Shown here in pieces: positions 1 to 8,830 of a stretch of 64,000 bases of DNA. The position numbers and the translations under genes were made by a program. Below the pieces are notes generated by a model. It saw only the letters and a program-made list of their open reading frames with translations. It was not told where the DNA came from and ran no database searches. This stretch comes from Pseudomonadota bacterium (GTDB lineage: Bacteria > Pseudomonadota > Gammaproteobacteria > Burkholderiales > Burkholderiaceae_C). The stretch's first letter is position 1; every line of letters starts with the position of its first letter. The stretch is from contig JAVHYA010000002.1 in assembly GCA_031119395.1 (NCBI GenBank), positions 62,001 through 126,000 on the forward strand. The letters are read 5' to 3'.

Positions 1-476
1 ACTTCCAGCCCGATGAATCCGCCGCCGATCACGCAGGCCCGCCGGCTGCGGCCCAGCGCAGCCTGCACGGCGAGGGCGTCGTCCAGCGTCCGCAACTCGT
101 GCACGCCCTGCAGATCGGCGCCGGGCACGGCCAGCGGCCGGCAGCGCGCACCGGTGGCGAAGGCGAGCCAGCCGTAGTCCAGTTCGCTGCCGTCGCCCAG
201 GTGCACACGCCGCGACGCGAGATCGACGCCCGTGGCCCTGGTGCCCAGGCGCAGCTCGATGCCCTGCTGGGCATAGAAGTCCGGGCCGCGCAGCGCGAGC
301 TGGTCGGCGGCGGTCTTGCCGGCGAGCAGGCTCTTGGACAGCGGCGGCCGCTGGTACGGCGCGTGGCGCTCGTCGCCGAGCAGCACGATCGGCGCCTCGA
401 AGCCCAGCTCGCGCGCAGAGGCCGCGAGCTGCACCCCGGCATAGGACGCACCGACGATGACCAGCGCATCGGCCAT
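1..476 (-). CDS. FAD-dependent ferredoxin reductase, 3' end cut by window edge
   Basis: Partial: 158 codons are visible and the C-terminal part lies beyond the left edge. The protein opens with MADALVIVGASYAG, the first beta strand and nucleotide loop of an FAD-binding Rossmann fold. YQRPPLSK at residues 41-48 and IGGGFIGLE near residue 150 (start of the NAD(P)H fold) match the rhodocoxin/putidaredoxin reductase family, which passes electrons from NAD(P)H to a [2Fe-2S] ferredoxin. Its ATG overlaps the stop of the ferredoxin gene (TGATG on the minus strand), so the two are probably translationally coupled. Inference: it feeds the neighbouring ferredoxin and the Rieske oxygenase of this cluster. 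Confidence 0.85.
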   Translation of the reverse strand, partial: MADALVIVGASYAGVQLAASARELGFEAPIVLLGDERHAPYQRPPLSKSLLAGKTAADQLALRGPDFYAQQGIELRLGTRATGVDLASRRVHLGDGSELDYGWLAFATGARCRPLAVPGADLQGVHELRTLDDALAVQAALGRSRRACVIGGGFIGLE

Positions 477-799
477 CAGACCTGGGTCTCCGGCACGCGC
501 ACGGTCAGGCCGTCGAGTTCCGCCGTCACCGGGATCTGGCAGCTGAGGCGGCTGTTGGGCGCACGCTCGCTGGCCGTGCCGTCCAGCAGTTCGTCTTCCA
601 TCTCGTCCGGCGGCGTCAGCCGGTCGACGAAGGCCTCGTCGACGTAGACATGGCAGGTCGCGCACGAGCAGCTGCCGCCGCACTCGGCGTCGATGCCGCG
701 GATGTTGTGCTGGATGGCGGTCTCCATCACGCTGGCGCCGAGCTTGGCCTCGACGCTGCGCGTGCTGCCGTCCTTGAGGATGTAGTGGATCGTGGGCAT
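476..799 (-). CDS. [2Fe-2S] ferredoxin (plant/adrenodoxin type)
   Basis: A 107-residue ferredoxin with the cluster ligands C40, C46, C49 and C87 (CX5CX2C...C), plus an extra C44 inside the first loop. Length and motif fit the adrenodoxin/putidaredoxin branch that serves P450s and Rieske oxygenases. It lies 24 nt after the glutamine synthetase-like gene and overlaps the reductase start, so it reads as the electron carrier of this operon. A biosynthetic Isc-type ferredoxin is less likely given the neighbours. Confidence 0.9.
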   Translation of the reverse strand: MPTIHYILKDGSTRSVEAKLGASVMETAIQHNIRGIDAECGGSCSCATCHVYVDEAFVDRLTPPDEMEDELLDGTASERAPNSRLSCQIPVTAELDGLTVRVPETQV

Positions 800-823
800 G
801 TGGATCTCGGGTGTCGTCGGCGT

Positions 824-2272
824 TCAGAACATGTCGAAGTACTCGCGGTGCTCCCACTCGGTGACTTCGAGGTTGAAGCGCGCGATCTCGGCCTGCTTGA
901 TGTGGCAGTAGTAGTCGACGAAGGGCCGGCCCAGCCCCTCGACCAGTTCGGCATCCGCCTGCAGGGCCGCCAGCGCGGCGTCGAGCGTGCGTGGAAGCTC
1001 CTCGGCCGGGGTGTCGTAGGGCGCGTCGGCCGACGGCCCGGGGTCCAGTCCGCGCTCCACGCCGTCCAGGCCGGAGAACAGCTGCGACGCGAGGTACAGG
1101 TAGGGGTTGGCGGTCGGCTCGCCGATGCGGTTCTCGATGCGCGAGGCGGTGTCGCCCGGCGCGCCGAGCACGCGCAGCATGGCGCCGCGGTTGTCCTGCG
1201 CCCAGATGGCGCGATCGGGCGCGAGCGAGAACGGCCGATAGCGCCGGTAGCCGTTGAGCGTCGGGCTCGCCAGCGCCGCGGCACCGCGGGCATGGGCCTT
1301 CAGGCCGGCGAGGTAGTGCATGCCGAGCGGGCTCAGCGCGGGCGCGTCGTCGCCGGCGGCTTCGGGCATGAAGGCGTTGGCCCCGCCCTTGGCATGGCGC
1401 AGCGACTGGTGCAGGTGCCAGCCGCTGGACATGACGCTGGGAATGCGCGGACGGCACATGAAGGTGGCGTGGTAGCCGTGGCGCTGGCAGATCTGCTTGA
1501 TGGCGCTGCGCAGCAGCACCATCGTGTCGGCGGGCGCCATGCCCACAGTCGGGCCGAACACCAGCTCGAACTGGCTGGGGCCGAACTCGATCTCCAGCGA
1601 GTGCAGCGGCAGGCCCAGCGCCTGCAGCTGGGTACGCAGCAGCTCCATGAGCGCATCCACGCGGTCGTAGCGCAGTTCGGTCAGGTACTGGTGGCCGTGC
1701 GTGAGCAGCGACACCGCCGGGGGCGTGCCCGGCTGGCCCGCGTCGGCCAGGCGCATCTGCGCGTCGTCGAGCTTGAACACGTGGAACTCGACCTCCAGCC
1801 CCGCCACGAACTCCAGGCCGCGCGACGCCAGCCGGTCGATCGCGCGCCGCAGGATCTGCCGGGTGTCGAAGGGGCAGCGCCGGCCGTCCTTCATGAACGC
1901 ATCGCACAGCACCCAGCCGGTGCGCGGCGCCCAGGGCAGCATGCGGAAGGTGGACGGGTCGGCCAGGACCGTGAAGTCGGCGCCGCCCTGCAGCCCTTCG
2001 AGCGCGAAGCCGCCGCCGGCCGAGAAGACCGGGAACACCGAGCGGTGCGAGGTGTCCTTGGCCAGCAGCGTGGTGGTGAGGTTCACGCCGCGCGCCAGCG
2101 CCCCGCGGGCCGCTTCGGCCACCAGGGTCTTGCCGCGCAGCACGCCGTGCTGGTCGGCCCAGGCGAAGCGAAGGACGTCGAGCTCGCCGGCGTCGATGCG
2201 CCCGACGATCTCGCTCGCCTGGGCCTGTTGTTCGTCGCTCCAGAGACCGAAGCGTTCGGCAAATGCGCTCAT
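824..2272 (-). CDS. Glutamine synthetase-family ligase, putative gamma-glutamyl amide synthetase
   Basis: 482 residues with the glutamine synthetase catalytic fold. Visible motifs: GLEVEFH with metal ligands E160/E162, LEIEFGPSQFEL at 227-238 (E229, E236), the SGWHLHQS loop with H286/H288, the NRGAMLR ATP/phosphate region at 361-367, and ENRIGEPTANPYL near 380-392. The family activates glutamate as gamma-glutamyl phosphate and transfers it to ammonia or an amine. Being in an operon with a Rieske oxygenase and ferredoxin argues against a housekeeping GlnA and for a catabolic gamma-glutamyl amide ligase like those of aniline (TdnQ/AtdA1) or isopropylamine (IpuC) degradation. The substrate is unknown. 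Only 1 nt separates its ATG from the oxygenase stop. Confidence 0.8.
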   Translation of the reverse strand: MSAFAERFGLWSDEQQAQASEIVGRIDAGELDVLRFAWADQHGVLRGKTLVAEAARGALARGVNLTTTLLAKDTSHRSVFPVFSAGGGFALEGLQGGADFTVLADPSTFRMLPWAPRTGWVLCDAFMKDGRRCPFDTRQILRRAIDRLASRGLEFVAGLEVEFHVFKLDDAQMRLADAGQPGTPPAVSLLTHGHQYLTELRYDRVDALMELLRTQLQALGLPLHSLEIEFGPSQFELVFGPTVGMAPADTMVLLRSAIKQICQRHGYHATFMCRPRIPSVMSSGWHLHQSLRHAKGGANAFMPEAAGDDAPALSPLGMHYLAGLKAHARGAAALASPTLNGYRRYRPFSLAPDRAIWAQDNRGAMLRVLGAPGDTASRIENRIGEPTANPYLYLASQLFSGLDGVERGLDPGPSADAPYDTPAEELPRTLDAALAALQADAELVEGLGRPFVDYYCHIKQAEIARFNLEVTEWEHREYFDMF

Positions 2273-2273
2273 C

Positions 2274-3596
2274 TCAGGCCGCCAGGCGGGCCGAGGCCCA
2301 GTCCGAAGCCTGCCGCCGGGCCCGGTCGGCCTCTTCGCAGTAGCTGGCCGCCCTGTCGGCCGCCGCCACGCCGTCGATCGACGGCGGACCGGTCAGGGTG
2401 CCGGCCTCCTCGGCCGTGGGTCGCATCGGCACGGCTTCGCCCGCCTGCGCCGCCTCGATGGCCTTCACCAGCATCCGGCGGTACAGCATGATGCCCTTGT
2501 CGGTCGTGCCGAGGTGCTCGCGGGTGCGGTCCTGGATCGGCCCCATCGATTCGCAGGCCCACTGGTCGTGCACGTTGATGTCCTGGCCCATGCCGGTGTA
2601 GGTCTGGGTCAGCTGCTCCTCGACGCTGTAGCCGTACTCGTTGCGCTTGTTCTTGCGCGAGGTGTACAGCGGCAGCTCGATGGTCTGCAGGCGCTGCTCG
2701 CGCATCTGTTCCTTGTCCACCGGGCCGGTGAAACTGGTGAAGATCGCATACCAGTAGCAATGCGTGTCGTCGACCGGCACGTGCCACTGGGAGATCGTCA
2801 TCTCCGAACTCATCGGGATCACGAAGGCCTGCGGGAAGACGACGTTGGTCACGCGCACGTGGGTCTGCTGCTCGGAGAGCTTGCGCAGCGTGGTCAGCTT
2901 CATGCCGTAGGGCGCGGGCTCGGCGGCGATGTCGGGCCGGTCGTATTCGCGCAGCACCTGCGTGATGGCCAGTTCGGAGTCGGCCGAGGCACCGCGGAAC
3001 TGCTTGCCGTAGCTCTCGGAGGTGTCCTCGTCCTCGTAGAAGCGGTGCAGGAAGGAGGCGTGCGCCGGGTCCATGCCCACCTCGAGCGCCTGCAGCCAGT
3101 TGCATTCCCACAGTCCCTTGAACGCGAAGGTGTGGCTGTCGGGCGCGACGAAGCAGTCGAACTCGGGAAAGGCGGGCGGCTCGCCCTCGCCGATGTACGC
3201 GAAGACGATGCCGCTCTTCTCCACCACCGGGTAGGCGCCCTGGCGAATGCGCGTGCACAGCTTGCTGCCTGCCGGCTCGGCCGGCGTCTCCAGGCACTGG
3301 CCGGTGGCATCGAACAGCCAGCCGTGGAAGGCACAGCGCAGGCCGCCGTTCTCGAGCCGGCCGTAGGCCAGGTCGGCGCCGCGGTGCGGGCAGTCACGGT
3401 CGAGCAGGCCGACGCGGCCGGTCTCGTCGCGGAACAGCACGAAGTGCTGGCCCATGAGCTGCACCGGCCGCAGCGGGCGCGGGCCGCGCAGCTCCTCGGA
3501 CAGGGCCACGGGCTGCCAGTAGCGGCGCAGCAGGGTGCCGGCGGGCGTGCCGCGTCCGACGCGGGTGATGAGGTCGTTTTGTTCGGCGCTGATCAT
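2274..3596 (-). CDS. Rieske non-heme iron oxygenase, phthalate dioxygenase-like alpha subunit
   Basis: 440 residues. The N-terminal Rieske [2Fe-2S] domain has C69-x-H71 and C88-x2-H91. The catalytic domain carries the mononuclear iron motif near 176-184 (D176, H179, H184, after NWLQALEVG). A second conserved block around 345-375 (SMGPIQDRTREHL) is typical of the phthalate 4,5-dioxygenase group. That group usually works as a homo-oligomer without a beta subunit, as here, but commonly uses a single FMN/[2Fe-2S] reductase; this cluster instead has separate ferredoxin and FAD reductase genes. First gene of the operon; its promoter region is shared with the divergent GntR gene. Substrate unknown. 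Confidence 0.88.
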   Translation of the reverse strand: MISAEQNDLITRVGRGTPAGTLLRRYWQPVALSEELRGPRPLRPVQLMGQHFVLFRDETGRVGLLDRDCPHRGADLAYGRLENGGLRCAFHGWLFDATGQCLETPAEPAGSKLCTRIRQGAYPVVEKSGIVFAYIGEGEPPAFPEFDCFVAPDSHTFAFKGLWECNWLQALEVGMDPAHASFLHRFYEDEDTSESYGKQFRGASADSELAITQVLREYDRPDIAAEPAPYGMKLTTLRKLSEQQTHVRVTNVVFPQAFVIPMSSEMTISQWHVPVDDTHCYWYAIFTSFTGPVDKEQMREQRLQTIELPLYTSRKNKRNEYGYSVEEQLTQTYTGMGQDINVHDQWACESMGPIQDRTREHLGTTDKGIMLYRRMLVKAIEAAQAGEAVPMRPTAEEAGTLTGPPSIDGVAAADRAASYCEEADRARRQASDWASARLAA

Positions 3597-3619
3597 CGTG
3601 AAGCTCCAAGCCTTTCAGT

Positions 3620-3652
3620 CAATGCATTCAGTTGTATGCAATGGGATGCATT
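3620..3652. promoter_or_regulatory. Operator-like inverted repeat upstream of the Rieske operon
   Basis: CAATGCAT at 3620-3627 and ATGCATTG at 3645-3652 form a perfect 8-bp inverted repeat; between them lies TTGTATGCAA (3632-3641). The same core recurs in reverse at 3841-3850. FCD-type GntR proteins often bind short palindromes with a TTGTATACAA-like core, so this is a plausible operator for the divergent GntR protein. Binding is inference. Confidence 0.5.
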
Positions 3653-3840
3653 GTCGTGAAAAGTGGCGTGGGGTCAAATGTTTTTTGCTGCAGATCAATG
3701 CACTGATTCGGTACCGGCTGCACTAAAGCGGGAAAAAGTATTCGCCCGACGCGGGTTGCACCCATCAATGCATGCATGATCCGCGCCAGAAGTCCCTTCA
3801 TGCGTGCACCAGACGACGCGCCTAGAATTTGCTTCGCTTA

Positions 3841-3850
3841 CTGCATACAA
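3841..3850. promoter_or_regulatory. Second operator-like site overlapping the gntR ribosome binding site
   Basis: CTGCATACAA is the reverse complement of TTGTATGCAG, matching the site at 3632-3641 in 9 of 10 positions. It runs directly into the AAGGAGA Shine-Dalgarno of the GntR gene, which suggests autorepression. Confidence 0.45.
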
Positions 3851-3858
3851 GGAGAGCC

Positions 3859-4590
3859 ATGGATTCCCAACAGTCACGTGTCCTGGTTCAACTGCGCGAC
3901 CTGATCCTCAAGGGGGAGTTCGGCCCCGGCGAGCGGCTCGCCGAGATTCCCCTGGCCGAGAAACTGGGGGCCTCGCGCACGCCCGTGCGCCTCGCGCTCG
4001 CCAGCCTGGAGCACGAGGGCCTGATCGAGCCCTCCCCCGCCGGTGGCTACCAGATGCGGCGCTTCACCTCGCAGGAGATCGCGGATGCGATCCGCGTGCG
4101 GGGTGTCATCGAGGGCTTCGCCGCCCGCCTGCTCGCCGAGGACGGCGCGCCTCGACAGTTGCTGCGCGAGTTGCACGAGTGCCTGGACGCGGGCGACAAG
4201 GTCGTGAACAAGCCCACCATGGAGCTGGACGACTACGCCGGCTACGTGGAGATGAACGACCGCTTCCACGCCATCATCATCCAGGGCTGCGGCAACGCGT
4301 CGGTGCGGCGCATCATGGAAATGCTCGACAGCCAGCCCTTCGCCGCGCCCAGCGCCATGCTGCCCATGCAGTCGTCGATGCGCGAGGGCCAGCAATGGAT
4401 GCAGCAGGCCCACCGCACCCACCATGCGCTGGTGCAGGCGATCGAGCGCGGCCAGGGCTCGCGGGCGCAGGCCCTGGGCGAGGAGCACGTCGAGATCGCC
4501 CGCATGAACCTCGACTACGCGCTCGAGCGCCCCGAGCTGGCGGCCGAGCTGATGCCCGGGATGAAGCTGGTGGCGGGTCGCGGCCGCTGA
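3859..4590 (+). CDS. GntR/FadR-family (FCD) transcriptional regulator
   Basis: 243 residues from the ATG with a good Shine-Dalgarno (AAGGAGAGCC). The N-terminal winged helix-turn-helix (about 5-70, with GASRTPVRLALASLEHEGLI as recognition region) is followed by an all-helical FCD ligand-binding domain (about 80-220, with metal/ligand His residues in NDRFHAIII and AHRTHHALV). Divergent from the oxygenase/ligase operon, it is most likely its substrate-responsive repressor. An alternative ATG 30 nt upstream has no ribosome binding site. Confidence 0.88.
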   Translation: MDSQQSRVLVQLRDLILKGEFGPGERLAEIPLAEKLGASRTPVRLALASLEHEGLIEPSPAGGYQMRRFTSQEIADAIRVRGVIEGFAARLLAEDGAPRQLLRELHECLDAGDKVVNKPTMELDDYAGYVEMNDRFHAIIIQGCGNASVRRIMEMLDSQPFAAPSAMLPMQSSMREGQQWMQQAHRTHHALVQAIERGQGSRAQALGEEHVEIARMNLDYALERPELAAELMPGMKLVAGRGR

Positions 4591-4632
4591 GCGATCACGC
4601 GGGCCCTGCCGCGTACCCCCGTCGCGCGCCGG

Positions 4633-5103
<471 letters not shown>

Positions 5104-5124
5104 GGGCGGATTGTGCGTTCCGGT

Positions 5125-5886
5125 TCAGCCGCGATGCAGCAGCACCGGCACCGACGACACCAGCAGCGCCAGCCCCGACACCGTGAGCAGCCCCAGCACG
5201 ATGCGGCGGAAGGCCAGCTCGCTCAGCCCGATGTACAGGCGCGCGCCCAGCAGCACCGGCACCAGCACGCACACCGCGACCACCGCGAGCAGCGGCAGCA
5301 TGCGCACCGTGACGTTGCCCGCGCCGACCTGCAGCGTGAAGGCGACGGCCAGCATGGCGAGGTTGAAGTTCTGGATCACCGAGCGCTGCGCGTCGCGCGC
5401 CATGCCGCGCAGGGTGCACCACAGCGTGGGGATGGGCCCGGTGAAGCCGCCCACGCCGCCGCAGATGCCGCCCAGCAGGCCCGACACCGCGTCGGCCAGC
5501 CGCCCGCCCCAGCGCACCTGCGGCAGGTTGCGCGCGAACAGCATCGCCAGGCACCAGGGCACGAGCAGCCCGCCCAGGCAGGCCTTGAAGATCACGATGT
5601 CCAGCCGGGGCAGCAGCCACACGCCCAGCGGGACGCCGAGCAGCCCGCCGGCCACGAAGGGCCGCAGCACCCGCCAGTCGAAGCCGCGGCGCACGGTGGC
5701 GGCAGCGATCACCTGCCCGATGAGCGCGCCGAAGGTGGAAAGCACGGCGGCGAGCTGCGGCTCCAGCCCCCAGGCCCAGAAGGACATCGCGACCAGCCCG
5801 AAGGCGAAGCCCGACAGTCCCTGCACGAAGCCGGCCACGCCGGCACCGAGCGCCACGAGGAGGTAGAGCGACGCGCCGTCCGCCAT
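5125..5886 (-). CDS. TauE/SafE-family membrane exporter
   Basis: 253 residues, about eight hydrophobic segments. The N-terminal GFVQGLSGFAFGLVAM and the mid-protein GLLGGICGGVGGFTGPIP are the two duplicated glycine-rich motifs of the TauE/SafE (DUF81) family, which exports sulfite, sulfoacetate or related anions across the inner membrane. No neighbouring sulfonate gene identifies the substrate. Confidence 0.85.
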   Translation of the reverse strand: MADGASLYLLVALGAGVAGFVQGLSGFAFGLVAMSFWAWGLEPQLAAVLSTFGALIGQVIAAATVRRGFDWRVLRPFVAGGLLGVPLGVWLLPRLDIVIFKACLGGLLVPWCLAMLFARNLPQVRWGGRLADAVSGLLGGICGGVGGFTGPIPTLWCTLRGMARDAQRSVIQNFNLAMLAVAFTLQVGAGNVTVRMLPLLAVVAVCVLVPVLLGARLYIGLSELAFRRIVLGLLTVSGLALLVSSVPVLLHRG

Positions 5887-5934
5887 GCGTCAGCGCGCCG
5901 GCGTGCAGCGGCCCGGCTGCGCACGCCCGCCAAC

Positions 5935-5990
5935 GCTACGAAAAAGATAGCAGCTCGCGCAGGCGCGGCGGGCGCCCGGGGCACGCCTGG
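5935..5990. repeat. Intergenic palindromic repeat, copy 1
   Basis: GCTACGAAAAAGATAGC is followed by AGCTCGCGCAGGCGC and GGCGGGCGCC. Same plan as the other copies listed: an imperfect GCTAT...ATAGC hairpin, then a GCGCAGGC...GGGCGC module. It lies between the TauE and MFS genes. Confidence 0.75.
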
Positions 5991-6026
5991 CCTGAAAGCG
6001 ATGCGCGCCGTGGCCGCCGCGGCGCA

Positions 6027-7277
6027 TCAGGCCGGCACCGCCGGCAGCGCCTCGCGCCGGGCGCGGCGCACGTTGAAGGCGCTCGCGATCAGCACGCCCT
6101 GCACCAGCGCCAGGCCGACGATCACGCTGGTGTACTGGCCCGCGTCCATCAGCCGGCCGAAGATCAGCGGCGCCACCGCCTGCCCGATGTCCAGGCCCGC
6201 ATAGACCACGCCGTACACGCGCCCGCTGGCATTGGCCGGCGTCGAGCGCTTGACCAGCAGGTCGCGCGAGGGCCCCGCGATGCCGGAGGCGAAGCCCATG
6301 GCGCCGAAGAGCACCGGCACCACCACCGGCGGGAAGTCGGCCAGCGCCATCACCAGCGCAAAGGCAGCCGCGATGCCGAAGCCGATGCCCACGATGCGCT
6401 CGCAGCGCGAGGGGTCGGACGCCAGGAAGCCGCCCACCACCATGCCCGCCGAGCTGGCCACCATGTAGACCGTCAGGCAGATCGCCACCAGCGCCACCGG
6501 CACCGCGTGCAGCTTGCCGGCCGCGACCGGCGCGAAGGTCTGCACGATGCTGATGACCATCGCGTAGAAGAAGAAGAACCCGAAGCACATCCACACCGCC
6601 GGGATGCGCAGGAAGTCGAACTCGCCGCCCGCCGGCGCCGCGGCGCCCTGCCCCGTGGCCTTCTGCACGGCCTTCACATCCAGCGCCAGTGCCCCGCGGT
6701 TGAACCACAGCACCACCAGCACCGCCAGTGCGAGCGCGCCGGCCGAGGCCAGCGCCACGCGCCAGCCGTAGGCGATGGCGATCGGCACCACGAAGGCCGG
6801 CGCCAGCGCCCAGCCCAGGCTGCCGGTGATGCCGTGCACGCTGTAGGCATGGCCCAGCCGCGTGGGCGCCACCTTGCGGTTGAAGAGCGTGTAGTCGACC
6901 GGGTGGAACACCCCGTTGCCGACGCCGGCGAGCACCGCACAGGGCAGCAGCGCCCAGTAGCTGGGCGCCATCGCGTAACCGAAGGCGGCCAGGCCCAGGC
7001 AGCCCAGACCGACGAAGAGCACCGGGCGCGGCCCCATCTTGTCGACGATGAAGCCCGACGCGGCCTGCACCGCGCACGAGACGACGAAGAACACCGTGAG
7101 CACCGCGCCCAGCTCGGTGTAGCTGACGTGGAACGCGTCCTTCAGCCAGGGGAAGAGCGGCGCCAGGATCAGCTGGCTGAAGTGGCTGATGCCGTGGGCC
7201 AGCCCGACCAGCCCGATGAGCGAGGCGTCGGAACGGAAGGTGGAGGCAGCAGCGGTAGTGTCGGAAGAAGCAGACAT
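6027..7277 (-). CDS. MFS transporter (fosmidomycin-resistance-like)
   Basis: 416 residues, about 12 transmembrane segments. GFIVDKMGPRPVLFVG (about 75-90) is the loop 2-3 motif of the major facilitator superfamily; HPVDYTLFNRKVAPTRLGHA around 125-145 resembles the Fsr group. It exports or imports a small molecule by proton coupling; substrate unknown. Divergent from an AraC regulator 64 bp away, which probably controls it. Confidence 0.85.
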   Translation of the reverse strand: MSASSDTTAAASTFRSDASLIGLVGLAHGISHFSQLILAPLFPWLKDAFHVSYTELGAVLTVFFVVSCAVQAASGFIVDKMGPRPVLFVGLGCLGLAAFGYAMAPSYWALLPCAVLAGVGNGVFHPVDYTLFNRKVAPTRLGHAYSVHGITGSLGWALAPAFVVPIAIAYGWRVALASAGALALAVLVVLWFNRGALALDVKAVQKATGQGAAAPAGGEFDFLRIPAVWMCFGFFFFYAMVISIVQTFAPVAAGKLHAVPVALVAICLTVYMVASSAGMVVGGFLASDPSRCERIVGIGFGIAAAFALVMALADFPPVVVPVLFGAMGFASGIAGPSRDLLVKRSTPANASGRVYGVVYAGLDIGQAVAPLIFGRLMDAGQYTSVIVGLALVQGVLIASAFNVRRARREALPAVPA

Positions 7278-7341
7278 GAGGCGACCGGAAAAAGAGGCTG
7301 CCCGATGCTAGGCGCGCCGCGCGCGGCAGAATAGCGACACC

Positions 7342-8250
7342 TTGCCAACATTTGCCGAAAACCAGCCATCGCCGTCGCAGGCCGCCGAGACGCCGGTGCA
7401 GGCGCCCCGGCCGCGCCGCCAGGCGCTGCCCCGCAGCCTGCAGGCGCCGACCACCAGCGTCGGTCCGCTGACCCCGCACCTGTACGCGCCCGACGCGATG
7501 CGTCCGCTGCGCGCCAAGGAGCACTTTCTGCGCGCCGACACCTTCGTCGAGCTGCACCAGCATCCGTGGCCGCAGCTGACCTTCTCGACGCGCGGCGTCA
7601 TCCGCCTGAGCACCGCCGACGGCAGCTACATCGTGCCGCCCTCGCGCGCCCTCTGGGTGCCGGCCGATGTGCCGCACAGCATCACGCTGATCGAGGACGC
7701 GGAGCTGCGCACCGTCTACCTGCACAGCTGGCTGGGCCCGGCCTGGGAGCGCTGCGAGGTGCTGGAGATCAGCCCCCTGCTGCGCGCACTGATGCTGGCG
7801 CTGGACACCACGCCCGACGGCCTGCCGCCCGCCGATGCACACGCCGCGCAGCGCGAGCGCTGGATCGCGCCGCTGCTGGTCGACGAGCTGGAGCGCGCCA
7901 CGCAGATCCGCATCGACGTGCCCCTGCCCGCCGACAAGCGCCTGCGCCAGCTGTGCGAGGCGCTGCTGCGCAACCCGGCCGACCGCGCCACCCTGGCCGA
8001 GCGGGCCGCCACCATCGGCGCCAGCGAACGCACGGTGGCGCGCCTGTTCCGCGACCAGCTCGGCATGAGCTGGCAGCAATGGCGCCAGCAGGCCGTGCTG
8101 GCCCACGCCCTGCCGCTGCTGGCGCGCGGCATGGCCGTGAGCCAGGTCGCGGCGGCCAGCGGCTACGCGACCGACAGCGCCTTCTGCGCGATGTTCAAGG
8201 CCGCCACCGGGCAGTCCCCGACGGCGTTCCAACATAAAAAGAGGTCGTAG
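7342..8250 (+). CDS. AraC-family regulator with N-terminal cupin
   Basis: About 302 residues if started at the TTG at 7342; the start is uncertain since there is no clear ribosome binding site. A cupin sensor domain (about 55-150, with FVELHQHPWPQLTF and VPADVPHSI) precedes a C-terminal double helix-turn-helix (about 205-300, with GASERTVARLFRDQLGMS and YATDSAFCAMFKAATGQSP). This is the compact AraC type often divergent from an exporter, here the MFS gene. The stop codon TAG falls in a palindromic repeat. Confidence 0.85.
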   Translation: MPTFAENQPSPSQAAETPVQAPRPRRQALPRSLQAPTTSVGPLTPHLYAPDAMRPLRAKEHFLRADTFVELHQHPWPQLTFSTRGVIRLSTADGSYIVPPSRALWVPADVPHSITLIEDAELRTVYLHSWLGPAWERCEVLEISPLLRALMLALDTTPDGLPPADAHAAQRERWIAPLLVDELERATQIRIDVPLPADKRLRQLCEALLRNPADRATLAERAATIGASERTVARLFRDQLGMSWQQWRQQAVLAHALPLLARGMAVSQVAAASGYATDSAFCAMFKAATGQSPTAFQHKKRS

Positions 8251-8292
8251 CGCCCGTCCCGCCTGTGCGAGCAGCTACATTTTTCATAGCAG
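8249..8292. repeat. Palindromic repeat, copy 2 (contains araC-type gene stop)
   Basis: AGCGCCCGTCCCGCCTGTGC is followed by GAGCAGCTACATTTTTCATAGCAG; inverted orientation relative to copy 1. The last codon of the upstream AraC gene lies inside it. Confidence 0.75.
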
Positions 8293-8326
8293 ACCGATCC
8301 CTCACCGCACGTCAAGGAGTCCACCC

Positions 8327-8749
8327 ATGCCCCGTTTGCCGCTTCGCCCTTTGCTGCGAATTCCCGTCGGCGCCCTTGCGCTTGCCGCGATGCTCGCCAC
8401 CCCGGTCCACGCGAACAAGCTCATGGACGCGATGAAGGACCAACTCGCCGGTTCGGGCATCGGCAACTCGCTGCCCGCCATCGGCGCCAGCACCGCCGGC
8501 AACGCGGCCGGCGTGATCCAGTACTGCGTGAAGAACAACTACCTGAACGCCGCGAACGCCAACGGCATCAAGGACAAGCTGCTGGGCATGGTCACCGGCC
8601 AGAAGCCGCAGCAGACCGGCTACGCCAACGGCGCCAAGGGCCTGCTCATGGGCAGCGACGGCCAGTCGCTCAACCTCAAGGGCCTGTCGGGCAAGCTGAA
8701 GGAAAAGGCCTGCGACTACGTGCTGAAGAACGCGAGCTCGCTGTTCTGA
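8327..8749 (+). CDS. DUF2501 secreted protein
   Basis: 140 residues, ATG preceded by AAGGAG. A signal peptide (basic start, hydrophobic core ALALAAMLATPVHA, cleavage after about residue 29) leads to a small domain with two cysteines (YCVKNNYL and KACDYVLKN). The pattern matches DUF2501 (YjjA-type) periplasmic proteins of unknown function. It stands alone between two repeat-bearing spacers. Confidence 0.75.
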   Translation: MPRLPLRPLLRIPVGALALAAMLATPVHANKLMDAMKDQLAGSGIGNSLPAIGASTAGNAAGVIQYCVKNNYLNAANANGIKDKLLGMVTGQKPQQTGYANGAKGLLMGSDGQSLNLKGLSGKLKEKACDYVLKNASSLF

Positions 8750-8770
8750 GGCAGGCACCGGCGCGCTCGC

Positions 8771-8830
8771 ATGCACGTCGACCTGGTGTCCGAGGCGCAG
8801 CACGGGTCGCTGGCCGACCTGCTGCGTCAA
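8771..8830 (+). pseudogene. Possible 5' remnant of a GNAT acetyltransferase gene
   Basis: The ATG at 8771 opens about 20 codons (MHVDLVSEAQHGSLADLLRQ) resembling the start of a GNAT N-acetyltransferase. The frame then runs antisense through the 3' end of the next gene with no further similarity I can see. Probably a fragment left after a deletion; could be chance. Confidence 0.25.

Noticed and set aside
650-2491. Long plus-strand open frame of about 613 codons opposite the GS-like gene
   Set aside because: Antisense frame typical of very GC-rich DNA; no family features, and the minus-strand frame has a complete glutamine synthetase motif set.
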